From: Pseudacidovorax sp. NFM-22
GTDB lineage: Bacteria; Pseudomonadota; Gammaproteobacteria; Burkholderiales; Burkholderiaceae_C
DNA: 64,000 nt
NCBI RefSeq assembly: GCF_021401245.1
Contig: NZ_JACBFY010000004.1
Location: 372,001-436,000, forward strand
Reading direction: 5' to 3'
A program made the translations under genes and the position numbers. Position 1 is the first letter of the stretch. Each line of letters begins with the position of its first letter. Below the pieces are notes generated by a model that saw nothing but the letters and a program-made list of their open reading frames with translations, was not told where the DNA came from and searched no databases. This document shows, piece by piece, positions 52,887 through 62,073 of the stretch.

Positions 52887-55531
52887 TGGGGGTTCTCCTG
52901 GGATGGGTTGGCGCTGTCGTCGGCTTCCTCTGCCTCGACGGCGGCGTTGGCGTCGTTCTCGACGATGCGCTGCAGCCCGCTGAGCTTGGCGCCTTCGTCG
53001 AGGTTGATGAGCGTGACACCTTGCGTCGCGCGGCCGAGTTCGCGGATTTCTGATACGCGTGTACGTACCAGCACGCCCTTGTCGGTGATGAGCATGATCT
53101 CGTCATCCACATGCACCAGCGTGGCGGCCACGACCTTGCCGTTGCGCTCGCTCTGTTGAATCGCGATCATGCCTTTGGTTCCCCGGCCGTGGCGGGTGTA
53201 CTCGGTGATGCTGGTGCGCTTGCCGTAACCGTTCTCGGTGGCGGTGAGCACGCTCTGCGTCTCATCCTCGGCCACCAGCATGGCGATCACGCCCTGGCCG
53301 TCCTCCAGCATCATGCCGCGCACGCCGCGGGCATTGCGGCCCATGGGGCGTACGTCGTTCTCGTCGAAGCGCACGGCCTTGCCACCATCGGAGAAGAGCA
53401 TCACGTCGTGCTTGCCGTCCGTCAGGGCCGCGCCGATGAGGTAGTCGCCATCATCCAGGTCGACGGCGATGATGCCGGCCTTGCGCGGGTTGCTGAATTC
53501 GTCGAGCGCCGTCTTCTTGACGGTGCCCATCGACGTGCCCATGAAGATGTAGCGGTCGGACGGGAAGTTGCGCGTGTCGCCGGTCAGCGGCAGCACCACG
53601 GTGATCTTCTCGCCCTCGGCCAGCGGGAACATGTTGACGATCGGTCGGCCCCGCGAATTGCGCGAGCCCGAAGGCACTTCCCACACCTTGAGCCAGTACA
53701 GCCGCCCGCGGTTGGAGAAGCAGAGGATGTAGTCGTGCGTGTTGGCAATGAAGAGCTGGTCGATCCAGTCGTCTTCCTTGGTGGCGGCGGCCTGCTTGCC
53801 GCGCCCGCCGCGCTTCTGCGCCCGGTATTCCGACAGTGGCTGGCTCTTGATGTAGCCACTGTGCGAGAGCGTGACCACCATGTCGGTGGGCGTGATCAGG
53901 TCTTCGGTGGAGAGATCCTGCGCGCTGTATTCGATCTCGCTGCGGCGCGCGCCCAGCTTGGTCTGGCCGAACTCTTGCCGCAGGGCGCCGAGTTCCTCGC
54001 CGATGATGACCGACACGCGTTCGGGCTTGGCCAGGATGTCGAGCAGATCGTCGATCTCGGCCATCACTTCCTTGTACTCGGCGACGATCTTGTCCTGCTC
54101 CAGGCCGGTCAGGCGCTGCAGGCGCATCTGCAGGATTTCCTGCGCCTGCGTCTCGGACAGGCGGTAGAGGCCGTCGCCCATCAGGCCGTAGATGCGCTCC
54201 AGGCCTTCGGGCCGGTAGTCGTCGGCATTGATGGTGCCGCCGTCGGCGCGCGCGCGGGTGAGCATCTCGCGCACCAGCTTGCTGTCCCACGAGCGGGTCA
54301 TCAGCTCGGCCTTGGCCACCGGCGGCGTGGGCGACTCGCGGATGATGCGGATGAACTCGTCGATGTTCGCCAGCGCGACGGCCAGGCCTTCGAGCACGTG
54401 GCCGCGCTCGCGTGCCTTGCGCAGGTTGAACACCGTGCGCCGCGTCACCACCTCGCGGCGGTGCTGCAGAAAGACCTGCACCAGGTCCTTCAGGTTGCAC
54501 AGCTTGGGCTGGCCATCCACCAGGGCCACCATGTTGATGCCGAAGGTGTCCTGCAGCTGCGTCTGCTTGTAGAGGTTGTTGAGCACGACCTCGGGCACTT
54601 CGCCGCGCTTCAGCTCGATCACCAGGCGCATGCCCGACTTGTCGGACTCGTCCTGGATGTGGCTGATGCCCTCGAGCTTCTTCTCGTGCACCAGCTCGGC
54701 CATGCGCTCCTGCAGCGTCTTCTTGTTCACCTGGTAGGGCAACTCGTCGACGATGATGGCCTGGCGCTGGCCGCGGTCGATGTCCTCGAAGTGGCACTTG
54801 GCCCGCATCACGACCTTGCCGCGGCCGGTGCGATAGCCTTCCTTGACGCCGTTGATGCCGTAGATGATGCCGGCCGTCGGGAAGTCGGGCGCTGGCACGA
54901 TTTCCATCAGGTCGTCGATGCTGGCGTCGGGGTGGCGCAGCAGGTGCAGGCAGGCGTCCACCACCTCGTTCAGGTTGTGGGGGGGAATGTTGGTGGCCAT
55001 GCCCACCGCAATGCCGCCGGAGCCATTGACCAACAGGTTGGGCAGGCGGCTGGGTAATACCAAGGGCTCTTTTTCGCTGCCGTCGTAATTGGGGCCGAAA
55101 TCGACGGTTTCCTTGTCGATATCCGCCAGCATTTCATGCGCGATTTTTGCAAGGCGAATTTCGGTATATCGCATCGCCGCCGCACTGTCGCCATCGACCG
55201 AGCCGAAATTGCCCTGGCCATCGACCAGCATGTGGCGCATGGAGAAATCCTGCGCCAGACGCACGATCGTGTCGTAGACCGACTGGTCGCCATGCGGGTG
55301 GTACTTGCCGATGACATCGCCGACGATACGGGCCGACTTCTTGTAGGGCCGGTTCCAGTCGTTGTTGAGCTCGTGCATCGCGTACAGCACACGGCGATGC
55401 ACGGGCTTGAGGCCATCTCGCGCGTCGGGCAGGGCGCGCCCGACGATCACGCTCATCGCGTAATCGAGATAGCTGCGCCGCATCTCCTCCTCGAGGCTGA
55501 TGGGCAGGGTTTCCTTGGCGAACGATGTCAT
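52883..55531 (-). CDS. gyrA: DNA gyrase subunit A
   Basis: 882-aa subunit that cleaves and rejoins DNA during supercoiling. The catalytic tyrosine Y122 is in [10 protein letters not shown] and the gyrase-specific box is QKRGGRGK. Residue numbering matches E. coli in the quinolone-determining region: residue 83 is Gln ([10 protein letters not shown]) where E. coli has Ser, residue 84 is Ser, and D87 is kept. The C-terminal pinwheel repeats are complete and the tail is acidic. First gene of the long supraoperon. Confidence 0.97.
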   Translation of the reverse strand: MTSFAKETLPISLEEEMRRSYLDYAMSVIVGRALPDARDGLKPVHRRVLYAMHELNNDWNRPYKKSARIVGDVIGKYHPHGDQSVYDTIVRLAQDFSMRHMLVDGQGNFGSVDGDSAAAMRYTEIRLAKIAHEMLADIDKETVDFGPNYDGSEKEPLVLPSRLPNLLVNGSGGIAVGMATNIPPHNLNEVVDACLHLLRHPDASIDDLMEIVPAPDFPTAGIIYGINGVKEGYRTGRGKVVMRAKCHFEDIDRGQRQAIIVDELPYQVNKKTLQERMAELVHEKKLEGISHIQDESDKSGMRLVIELKRGEVPEVVLNNLYKQTQLQDTFGINMVALVDGQPKLCNLKDLVQVFLQHRREVVTRRTVFNLRKARERGHVLEGLAVALANIDEFIRIIRESPTPPVAKAELMTRSWDSKLVREMLTRARADGGTINADDYRPEGLERIYGLMGDGLYRLSETQAQEILQMRLQRLTGLEQDKIVAEYKEVMAEIDDLLDILAKPERVSVIIGEELGALRQEFGQTKLGARRSEIEYSAQDLSTEDLITPTDMVVTLSHSGYIKSQPLSEYRAQKRGGRGKQAAATKEDDWIDQLFIANTHDYILCFSNRGRLYWLKVWEVPSGSRNSRGRPIVNMFPLAEGEKITVVLPLTGDTRNFPSDRYIFMGTSMGTVKKTALDEFSNPRKAGIIAVDLDDGDYLIGAALTDGKHDVMLFSDGGKAVRFDENDVRPMGRNARGVRGMMLEDGQGVIAMLVAEDETQSVLTATENGYGKRTSITEYTRHGRGTKGMIAIQQSERNGKVVAATLVHVDDEIMLITDKGVLVRTRVSEIRELGRATQGVTLINLDEGAKLSGLQRIVENDANAAVEAEEADDSANPSQENPQ

Positions 55532-55563
55532 GAGGCGGCAGCAGGTCGGCGGGCGAAACGGCG

Positions 55564-55569
55564 GATTTT
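55564..55569 (-). promoter_or_regulatory. Candidate -10 element of gyrA
   Basis: TAAAAT on the minus strand, 32 bp before the gyrA ATG, in a GC-rich spacer; five of six to consensus. No good -35 is present at 16-18 bp, as with other candidates in this window. Confidence 0.4.
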
Positions 55570-55761
55570 ACGTCGCCCGCGGTGTCGCGAGACAGCAACA
55601 CAAGTGCGGCTTTCCGTTGCAGTCCTACGCCGGCCGGGGCGGGCGCGCCCGGTTTGAGAAAGACCCTATGGCACAATGAACTCCAGCGTTTTGGGTGGTG
55701 GTCACTTGAGACGTCCTTGTTTCGCGGCTGCGGCTGCGGCTTTTTCCCCAAGAGGAGAACC

Positions 55762-56421
55762 ATGAAGAAACTGAATAAAGTGGCGATGATGTTTGCAGTC
55801 GCTGCGCTCGCCACGGCCGCCGGCGCGCAGACCAAGGTCACCGCCGCGAACGGTGGTCCCGTGATCGACAACTGGCAGAACGGCACTGGCGAGCTGGTCT
55901 GGAAGAACGGCACCAACGAACTGTGCTGGCGCGATGCCAACTGGACCCCCGCCACGGCCGCCGTGGGTTGCGATGGCGCTCTGGTTACCGCTGCCCCGGC
56001 TCCCGTTGCTGCGCCCCCGGCCGCCGTGACGCCGCCCGCGCCGCCCGCACCGCCGGCCGTTGCCGCTTCGAAGGTCACCTTCGCTGCCGACGCCTTCTTC
56101 GACTTCGACAAGTCGGTCCTGAAGCCGGAAGGCCGCGCCAAGCTGGACGATCTGGTCTCCAAGATCAAGGGCATCAATCTGGAAGTCATCATCGCCGTGG
56201 GTCACACCGACTCCATCGGTACCGATGCCTACAACCAGAAGCTGTCGGTGCGCCGCGCTGAAGCCGTGAAGGCCTATCTGGTCTCCAAGGGCATCGAGCG
56301 CAACCGCGTGTACACCGAAGGCAAGGGCGAGAAGCAGCCCGTCGCCGACAACCGTACCAAGGAAGGCCGCGCCAAGAACCGTCGCGTGGAAATCGAAGTG
56401 GTCGGTACCCGCGCCAACTGA
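55762..56421 (+). CDS. OmpA-family outer-membrane protein
   Basis: 219-aa protein with signal peptide MKKLNKVAMMFAVAALATAAGA, a short conserved region (about 25-70, with WKNGTNELCWRDANWTP) and a Pro/Ala hinge (about 75-100). A C-terminal OmpA peptidoglycan-binding domain follows (FDFDKSVLKPEGRAKLDDL, VGHTDSIGTDAYNQKLSVRRA, NRRVEIEV). No beta-barrel is present; it resembles the small OmpA proteins abundant in Burkholderiales. Strong AGAGGAG ribosome-binding site; CACAAT at 55672-55677 may be its -10. Divergent from gyrA. Confidence 0.92.
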   Translation: MKKLNKVAMMFAVAALATAAGAQTKVTAANGGPVIDNWQNGTGELVWKNGTNELCWRDANWTPATAAVGCDGALVTAAPAPVAAPPAAVTPPAPPAPPAVAASKVTFAADAFFDFDKSVLKPEGRAKLDDLVSKIKGINLEVIIAVGHTDSIGTDAYNQKLSVRRAEAVKAYLVSKGIERNRVYTEGKGEKQPVADNRTKEGRAKNRRVEIEVVGTRAN

Positions 56422-56440
56422 TTTCGATCAGCCCGCTGAA

Positions 56441-56465
56441 AACCCCGCCTCGGCGGGGTTTTTTT
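56441..56465 (+). terminator. Terminator after the OmpA-family gene
   Basis: AACCCCGCC (56441-56449) pairs perfectly with GGCGGGGTT (56452-56460) and ends in a run of seven T. It lies 20 bp after the stop codon. Confidence 0.92.
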
Positions 56466-56520
56466 ATGGCCATTCCTCGTATCCGGCCGATGGCTTCGAC
56501 GCGAACTCCATAATTCAACG

Positions 56521-57249
56521 ATGACGGCAACTCATCCCAACGCAGATCCGGCCGAACTGGCCAAATTTTCTGAACTGGCCCACCGCTGGTGGGATGTGGA
56601 CAGCGAATTCCGCCCCTTGCACGAGATCAATCCGTTGCGGCTCGAATGGATCGAGGGGCAGGTGTCTCTTGCGGGCAAGCGCGTGCTGGACGTGGGCTGT
56701 GGTGGCGGCATCCTCTCGGATGCCATGGCGCGTCGCGGCGCCGACGTCCTGGGCATCGATCTCGCGGGCAAGGCGCTCAAGGTCGCGCAATTGCACGCCC
56801 TCGATGCAGGCACCCAGGGCGTGCGGTATCGCGAAGTGGCGGTGGAGGCGCTGGCCGAAGAGGCTCCCGGCAGCTTTGATGTCGTCACTTGCATGGAAAT
56901 GCTGGAGCATGTGCCGAAGCCGGCTTCAGTGGTGCAGGCCTGCGCCAAGCTGGTCAAGCCTGGTGGATGGGTGTTCTTTTCCACCATCAATCGCAATGCC
57001 AAGGCGTTCATGCTGGCGATCGTGGGCGCGGAGTACGTGCTGAACATGCTGCCCCGGGGAACCCATGAGTACGCCAAGCTGATCCGGCCGGCGGAGCTTG
57101 CGGCGCACTGCCGGGCGGCATCGCTGACGATCGATCATTCGCGGGGGCTCCAATACAACCCGTTGACCCGCCGTTACTGGCTCAATGACGACGTGAGTGT
57201 CAACTACATGCTGGCAGCGCGGCGCGCGGTCGAGGCGGCCGGCGCATGA
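56521..57249 (+). CDS. ubiG: Ubiquinone biosynthesis O-methyltransferase
   Basis: 242-aa SAM-dependent enzyme performing both O-methylations in ubiquinone synthesis. The N terminus has AELAKFSELAHRWWD, then HEINPLRLEWI, the SAM motif VLDVGCGGGILSD and GTHEYAKLIRPAEL late, all typical. The stop overlaps the start of gph (ATGA). Confidence 0.95.
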   Translation: MTATHPNADPAELAKFSELAHRWWDVDSEFRPLHEINPLRLEWIEGQVSLAGKRVLDVGCGGGILSDAMARRGADVLGIDLAGKALKVAQLHALDAGTQGVRYREVAVEALAEEAPGSFDVVTCMEMLEHVPKPASVVQACAKLVKPGGWVFFSTINRNAKAFMLAIVGAEYVLNMLPRGTHEYAKLIRPAELAAHCRAASLTIDHSRGLQYNPLTRRYWLNDDVSVNYMLAARRAVEAAGA

Positions 57250-57923
57250 GCAAAGTGCCGTGGGCGGACATTCAGGCGGTCCTGTTCGATCTCGACGGCA
57301 CCCTCGTCGACAGCGCGCCCGAACTGGGTGCGGCCGCTGATCGGATGCGGGTCGAACGGGGCATGGCCTCGCTGCCGCTGAGCGCCTACCGGTCCATGGC
57401 TGGCGCCGGTGCGCGGGGCATGCTGGGTGTGGCATTCGGGTTGCGACCCGAGGACGCGCAGTTCCCTGAACTGAGGGAGGAGTTCTTCAAGAACTATGAA
57501 GCGCTCATGCTCGATGGCACCCATGCTTTCGAGGGCGTCGAGGCACTCATCACCCAACTCGGCGCTCGTCGCCTGCCCTGGGGTGTGGTCACCAACAAGG
57601 CCAGCCGCTTCACGGTGCCACTGACTGGGAGCATGCCGTTGTTCCGCACAGCACAGGCGATCATCAGCGGGGACACCACGCCGCATTCGAAGCCGCATCC
57701 GGCCCCGTTGCTCGAGGCGGCACGACGCATGGGGGTCGACCCGGCTCGCTGCGTCTATGTGGGCGATGACCAGCGAGACATCGTCGCAGGCCGGGCTGCT
57801 GGCATGAAGACGGTTGCCGTCGCCTACGGCTACCTTGGCGCGGAGGCCGATGTCACCCTCTGGGAGGCGGATGCGGTGATTTCTTTGCCCCTCGACCTCT
57901 TGCAATGGTTGCCGTCGGCCTAA
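57246..57923 (+). CDS. gph: Phosphoglycolate phosphatase (HAD-IA)
   Basis: 225-aa HAD phosphatase, probably removing phosphoglycolate formed during DNA repair or oxygenation. Motif I is FDLDGTLVDSAPEL, motif II VVTNKAS, motif III KPHPAPLLEAA and motif IV VYVGDDQRDIVAGRAAGM. It is coupled to ubiG by ATGA. The last codons and the TAA stop overlap the likely ssrA promoter. Confidence 0.9.
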   Translation: MSKVPWADIQAVLFDLDGTLVDSAPELGAAADRMRVERGMASLPLSAYRSMAGAGARGMLGVAFGLRPEDAQFPELREEFFKNYEALMLDGTHAFEGVEALITQLGARRLPWGVVTNKASRFTVPLTGSMPLFRTAQAIISGDTTPHSKPHPAPLLEAARRMGVDPARCVYVGDDQRDIVAGRAAGMKTVAVAYGYLGAEADVTLWEADAVISLPLDLLQWLPSA

Positions 57924-57926
57924 AAT
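57900..57926 (+). promoter_or_regulatory. Probable ssrA promoter inside the end of gph
   Basis: TTGCAA (57900-57905) and TAAAAT (57921-57926) are separated by 15 bp. The -10 ends 10 bp before the mature tmRNA 5' end and contains the TAA stop of gph. The short spacer lowers certainty. Confidence 0.5.
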
Positions 57927-57936
57927 GAACGGTTCT

Positions 57937-58322
57937 GGGGCTGCATTGGTTTCGACGTGGGTTCGGGACCGCAGTGGTGCATGTCGAGCTGAATGTGCTC
58001 GTAAAACAGATTCAAACAAACTAACTGCAAACGACGAACGTTTCGCACTCGCAGCCTAATCGCTGCGAGCCTTGCAACAGTCGGCCGATGGGCTGGGCAA
58101 GGGGGCGTTAGAGCAATCTGACGCCTCCCGGCTGCAAGGTTAATCACATTGGCTGGCAGCGGTCCGGGTACCTTGGGCCGTTGCGAGATCTAAGGGTGCT
58201 GGCTGTCGGCAAAGCGTGCGTCTGCGCGTTGCCGGTGGCGAGATCCAAAACAGAGCGCTAAACATGTAGATCTGCGCGGCGAAGGCTTGCGGACGGGGGT
58301 TCAAATCCCCCCAGCTCCACCA
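57937..58322 (+). ncRNA. ssrA: Transfer-messenger RNA (tmRNA)
   Basis: 386-nt one-piece tmRNA rescuing stalled ribosomes. The 5' end GGGGCTGCATTGGTTTCGACG and the 3' end with TTCAAATCC T arm and encoded CCA form the alanine tRNA-like domain; the acceptor stem GGGGCTG pairs with CAGCTCC. The tag frame runs 58027-58059 from resume codon GCA and encodes ANDERFALAA, then TAA. This tag is typical of betaproteobacteria. Confidence 0.98.
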
Positions 58323-58439
58323 CACATCAGCGTTGCTATCGCCAACGCCCTCCGAGCCCGGACTGCGAGCAGATCCGGGCTCTTTTCTTTGACGCCTGCC
58401 TTGCCGCAGCCTGTGGGACAGAGCGCTCGGCGAGCCCAC

Positions 58440-58465
58440 AAAAAAGCCCGGCGGAGCCGGGCTTT
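58440..58465 (-). terminator. Terminator after the small basic protein gene
   Basis: AAAGCCCGGC (58443-58452), loop GGA, GCCGGGCTTT (58456-58465). Read on the minus strand it ends in six T. The stem also faces the tmRNA side and may serve both strands. Confidence 0.85.
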
Positions 58466-58487
58466 CGTGCATGCGCTGATGCAGCGT

Positions 58488-58673
58488 TCAGGCGGCCTTG
58501 ACGCTCTTCTTGGCCTTGGCCTTGTGAGCGACCTTGTGCTTGGTGGCCTTCTTGGTGTGCTTGGCCGAGGCGGCCTTCACGGCCGGCGCGTCGGTCGGCG
58601 CAGCGGCGGGGGCCTGGGCGAAGGCGCCGGTGGCGATCAGACCGGCGGTGGCGAAAGCGAGAAGCTTCTTCAT
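58488..58673 (-). CDS. Small exported Lys/Ala-rich protein
   Basis: 61-aa protein I cannot assign. A signal peptide (MKKLLAFATAGLIATGAFAQ) is followed by an Ala/Pro spacer and a basic tail made of short Lys-Lys, His-Lys and Ala-Lys units (HTKKATKHKVAHKAKAKKS). The mature part would be about 40 residues and strongly positive, so it might bind DNA, LPS or RNA outside the cytoplasm. AGGA precedes the ATG at 58673, and the gene has its own terminator. Codon use fits the region. The open frame continues upstream to 58916 without features. Confidence 0.65.
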   Translation of the reverse strand: MKKLLAFATAGLIATGAFAQAPAAAPTDAPAVKAASAKHTKKATKHKVAHKAKAKKSVKAA

Positions 58674-58843
58674 AAGAACATCCTTTGGGATTGACGGTTT
58701 TTGGGACTGCCTTGATGAGCACTCAGCCATACACGGGATCGTGGCCGGCTGCTTGTAAAACGGCGCAGACGCGATCCGGTTGACGGCGCCGGTGAACATC
58801 GCGCGGGTAGCCCCATGCGCCCCGTCGCCTGGAGGGCCGCGTC

Positions 58844-58849
58844 TAGAAT
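58844..58849 (+). promoter_or_regulatory. Candidate -10 element of icd
   Basis: TAGAAT 79 bp before the icd start, in the 255-bp space shared with the divergent small basic protein gene. No strong -35. Confidence 0.35.
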
Positions 58850-58928
58850 TCCTTACCACGCCGGCCCATCCGCGGCTGAGCGCGACCGTTGTCGTACGAA
58901 GTGGCGCTTCTTCCACCCAAGCTCATCC

Positions 58929-60194
58929 ATGTCCAGCTACCAGCACATCCAAGTCCCGGCGGAGGGCCGGAAGATCACCGTCAATGCCGACAACACGCTC
59001 GACGTGCCGGATCACGTGATCATCCCCTTCATCGAGGGCGACGGCGTCGGTCGCGACGTGACGCCGGTGATGCTCAAAGTGGTGGATGCGGCGGTGGCCC
59101 AGGCCTATGGCGGCGCCCGCAAGATCCACTGGATGGAGATCTATGCTGGCGGCAAGTCCACCCAGCTCTATGGTCCCGACGTCTGGTTGCCTGACGAAAC
59201 CCTGGCTGCGGTGCGCGACTACGTCGTCTCGATCAAGGGGCCGCTGACGACGCCCGTGGGCGGCGGCATCCGCAGCCTGAACGTCGCGCTGCGCCAGCAA
59301 CTCGACCTGTATGTGTGCCTCCGCCCGGTGCGCTATTTCAATGGCGTGCCTTCGCCGCTGCGCGAGCCGAGCAAGACCGACATGGCCATCTTCCGCGAGA
59401 ACTCGGAGGACATCTACGCCGGCATCGAGTACGAGGCCCGCTCCGAAAAAGCGCAGAAGCTGATCCGCTTCCTGGTCGACGAGCTCGGCGCCAAGACCAT
59501 CCGCTTCCCCGAGACCTCGGCCATCGGCCTCAAGCCGGTATCCATCGAAGGCACGGAGCGCCTGGTGCGCAAGGCCATCCAGTACGCCATCGACAACGAC
59601 AAGCCCAGTGTCACGCTCGTGCACAAGGGCAACATCATGAAGTTCACCGAAGGCGGCTTCCGCGAATGGGGCTATGCCCTGGCGGCGCGCGAGTTCGGCG
59701 GCCAGCCCATCGACGGCGGACCGTGGCTGCGGGTCAAGAGCCCGAAGACCGGCAAGGACATCGTCATCAAGGACGTGATCGCCGATGCCTTCCTGCAGCA
59801 GATCCTGCTGCGGCCGGCCGAGTACTCGGTGATCGCCACGCTCAACCTCAACGGCGACTACATCTCCGACGCACTCGCGGCGCAGGTGGGCGGCATCGGG
59901 ATCGCACCGGGCGCCAACATGTCCGACACCGTGGCCATGTTCGAGGCCACACACGGCACGGCGCCCAAGTACGCGGGCAAGGACTACGTCAACCCGGGCT
60001 CCAGCATCCTCTCGGCCGAGATGATGCTGCGCCACATGGGCTGGAAGGAGGCGGCGGACCTGATCATCCGGGCCATGGAGTCCGCGATCCAGAGCAAGCG
60101 GGTCACCTATGACTTTGCACGGCTGATGGATGGTGCGACGCAGGTGAGCTGCTCCGGCTTCGGGCAGGTGATGATCGACGCCATGGCGGAGTGA
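58929..60194 (+). CDS. icd: NADP-dependent isocitrate dehydrogenase
   Basis: 421-aa TCA-cycle enzyme giving 2-oxoglutarate. It has [15 protein letters not shown], and the active-site loop [20 protein letters not shown] contains the serine phosphorylated by AceK in E. coli. [10 protein letters not shown] and [21 protein letters not shown] are the substrate and metal regions; the NADP-site stretch [14 protein letters not shown] follows. Length and motifs match the dimeric Gram-negative type I enzyme. The ATG at 58929 is chosen because the upstream open frame shows no family sequence. Confidence 0.95.
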   Translation: MSSYQHIQVPAEGRKITVNADNTLDVPDHVIIPFIEGDGVGRDVTPVMLKVVDAAVAQAYGGARKIHWMEIYAGGKSTQLYGPDVWLPDETLAAVRDYVVSIKGPLTTPVGGGIRSLNVALRQQLDLYVCLRPVRYFNGVPSPLREPSKTDMAIFRENSEDIYAGIEYEARSEKAQKLIRFLVDELGAKTIRFPETSAIGLKPVSIEGTERLVRKAIQYAIDNDKPSVTLVHKGNIMKFTEGGFREWGYALAAREFGGQPIDGGPWLRVKSPKTGKDIVIKDVIADAFLQQILLRPAEYSVIATLNLNGDYISDALAAQVGGIGIAPGANMSDTVAMFEATHGTAPKYAGKDYVNPGSSILSAEMMLRHMGWKEAADLIIRAMESAIQSKRVTYDFARLMDGATQVSCSGFGQVMIDAMAE

Positions 60195-60339
60195 GGGCGG
60201 CCGCCGGATGCGCCGCACGTTGCTGCGGCGCGTACGGCCTTCACCGCGCGGGGCGCACGCCTCCCCGCGACGCTTCCTACAGCAGTCCTGGAGCGGCATG
60301 AGAGGGTAGGGGCTCCATCGTTTGCCAAGGAGCCTCCCC

Positions 60340-60837
60340 ATGCCCATGAAGACCGTCCAGGACCTGTTCATCCACGACCTGTCCGACACCTACAGCGCCG
60401 AGAAGCAGATGACCCGTTCGCTGCCGAAGATGGCGCGCGCGGCGACCAATCCCGAGTTGCAGGCCGCCTTCGAAGCCCACTTGGAAGAGACACGCGCGCA
60501 GGTCGAACGCATCGAGCAGGTCGCCGAGCAGTGCGGCTTCAAGCTCAAGCGCATCAAGTGCGAGGGCATGGAAGGCCTCATCGAGGAAGCCACCTCGCTC
60601 ATCGATCAGATCGAAGCCGGTCCGGTGCTCGATGCGGCGCTCATCGCCTCGGCGCAGAAGGCAGAGCACTACGAAATCGCCGGCTACACCTCGCTATGCT
60701 TGGTGGCGCAGAAGCTGGGCTTCCAGGAGGCGGTCTCGCTGCTCAAGGAGACTTTGGGCGAGGAGCAGGCCACGGACCAGCGGCTGGGCACGTTGGCGGA
60801 GGCGATGCAGATCGACGAGGCGCAGGCTGCCGCCTGA
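60340..60837 (+). CDS. DUF892 ferritin-like protein (YciE/YciF family)
   Basis: 165-aa four-helix protein with MKTVQDLFIHDLSDTYSAEKQM at the start, the family mark. Glu/His residues for a di-iron site recur in the helices (EAHLEETRAQVERIE, AQKAEHYEIAGY). Members are stress-induced; the function is not settled. AAGGAG lies eight bases upstream of the ATG at 60340. Monocistronic, with a strong hairpin downstream. Confidence 0.88.
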   Translation: MPMKTVQDLFIHDLSDTYSAEKQMTRSLPKMARAATNPELQAAFEAHLEETRAQVERIEQVAEQCGFKLKRIKCEGMEGLIEEATSLIDQIEAGPVLDAALIASAQKAEHYEIAGYTSLCLVAQKLGFQEAVSLLKETLGEEQATDQRLGTLAEAMQIDEAQAAA

Positions 60838-60919
60838 TCCGGCGCTCTCCCGCGTCTTGATGCCCCGCCGCCCGCCTTGACACGTAAGGGCGCATCTGCG
60901 CCCTCAGTCAGACCCAGGA

Positions 60920-60947
60920 ACGAAACCCCGCCAGCGCGGGGTTTCGT
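60920..60947. terminator. Strong hairpin between convergent genes
   Basis: ACGAAACCCCGC (60920-60931) pairs perfectly with GCGGGGTTTCGT (60936-60947) around CAGC. It lies between the convergent DUF892 and VWA genes and probably stops both; the T tracts are imperfect on either strand. Confidence 0.75.
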
Positions 60948-61014
60948 GCTTTCTCCCGTGGGCCTGCAGAGGACTCGGCGCTGACCAGCCTCGGCCGGCC
61001 CGCCCCTGGCAGGC

Positions 61015-62073
61015 TTACAGAATCCGGTTGAACCACAGCAATGACAGGCCCGCTGCCAGCAGCGAGAGGGCGGCCGCTGCGATGGCGAAAAGTGCGGAGA
61101 CCTCGGTTTCCTTCTTTTCGACTGTGAGGCGCGAGCTGAGGGTTTCGTAGACCTTGTGCAGATCCTGCGCGGTGCCGGCGTAGAAGTACTCGGCGGCCGT
61201 CCGGTTGGCGACCGCCTTGAGCGTCTCCTCATCCAGGCGCACGCGCATCGACCAGCCTTCGAAGCCGATGGTTTCGCCATCCACCGTACCCACCCCGACT
61301 GTGTAGACGCGCACCCCCCGATCGGCCGCGGCCTTGGCGGCGTCCAGCGGATCGACGCCGGTGGTGCGCTGGCCGTCGGTCAACATGATGATCGCGGCCG
61401 ACGAGTAGGAGCCCGGCGCGACGGGCTTGAACGGCTCGGCCGGCTTGCGGCCCGCGCGATCCAGCGAGATGCCCTGCTGTCGGCTTTGCGGCCCGAAGTC
61501 GGCGATGTCGATGCCGGCGTCTGGAAACAGCGTGGCCAGCGACACCACGATGGCATTGCCCGTGGCGGTGGCCCGCTGCAGTTGGAAGGAGTCGATGGCC
61601 GCCACCAGTTCGTCACGGCTGGTGGTGGGCAACTGCGCCACGTTCGCGCTGCCGGCGAAGGCCACCACGCCCACCTTGACGTTGCGCGGCAGGTCCTTGA
61701 TGAAGGCCTTGGCGGCTTCCTGCGCCGCCACCAGGCGGTTGGGCTTCACGTCCTCGGCCCGCATGCTGCCCGACACGTCCATCGCCAGGATGATGGTCTG
61801 CTGGTTGGAGGGCAGCGTGATCACCGCCAGCGGGCGGGCCGCGGCGAGCAGCATGGCCGTGATCGCCAGCAGGAAGAGCACGGGCGGCAGGTGCCTGCGC
61901 AGCGACTGCCGGGCGCCCAGCGCCTCGCGCACGATGGACAGGCTGGCATAGCGCACAGCCAGCTTCTTCTTGCGCCGGATCAGCCACACGTACAGCAGCA
62001 CGAGCGCGGGCACCAGCAGCAGCAGCCACAGGAACTGCGGCCAGAGGAAGGTCAGGGGCAGCGTGGCATTCAT
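61015..62073 (-). CDS. VWA-domain membrane protein (BatA-like)
   Basis: 352-aa inner-membrane protein: two N-terminal helices (about 8-30 and 62-80), a von Willebrand A domain with the metal-dependent adhesion site DVSGS and later MLTDGQ, then one C-terminal helix. This BatA layout occurs in MoxR-DUF58-VWA operons. The start overlaps the DUF58 stop (ATGA). The role is probably chaperone- or envelope-related with the MoxR ATPase, by analogy only. Confidence 0.88.
   Translation of the reverse strand: MNATLPLTFLWPQFLWLLLLVPALVLLYVWLIRRKKKLAVRYASLSIVREALGARQSLRRHLPPVLFLLAITAMLLAAARPLAVITLPSNQQTIILAMDVSGSMRAEDVKPNRLVAAQEAAKAFIKDLPRNVKVGVVAFAGSANVAQLPTTSRDELVAAIDSFQLQRATATGNAIVVSLATLFPDAGIDIADFGPQSRQQGISLDRAGRKPAEPFKPVAPGSYSSAAIIMLTDGQRTTGVDPLDAAKAAADRGVRVYTVGVGTVDGETIGFEGWSMRVRLDEETLKAVANRTAAEYFYAGTAQDLHKVYETLSSRLTVEKKETEVSALFAIAAAALSLLAAGLSLLWFNRIL

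Noticed and set aside
58287-58694. A 135-codon open frame starting within the tmRNA
   Set aside because: It begins in the tRNA-like 3' end of ssrA, crosses a terminator and has no domain or ribosome-binding site.
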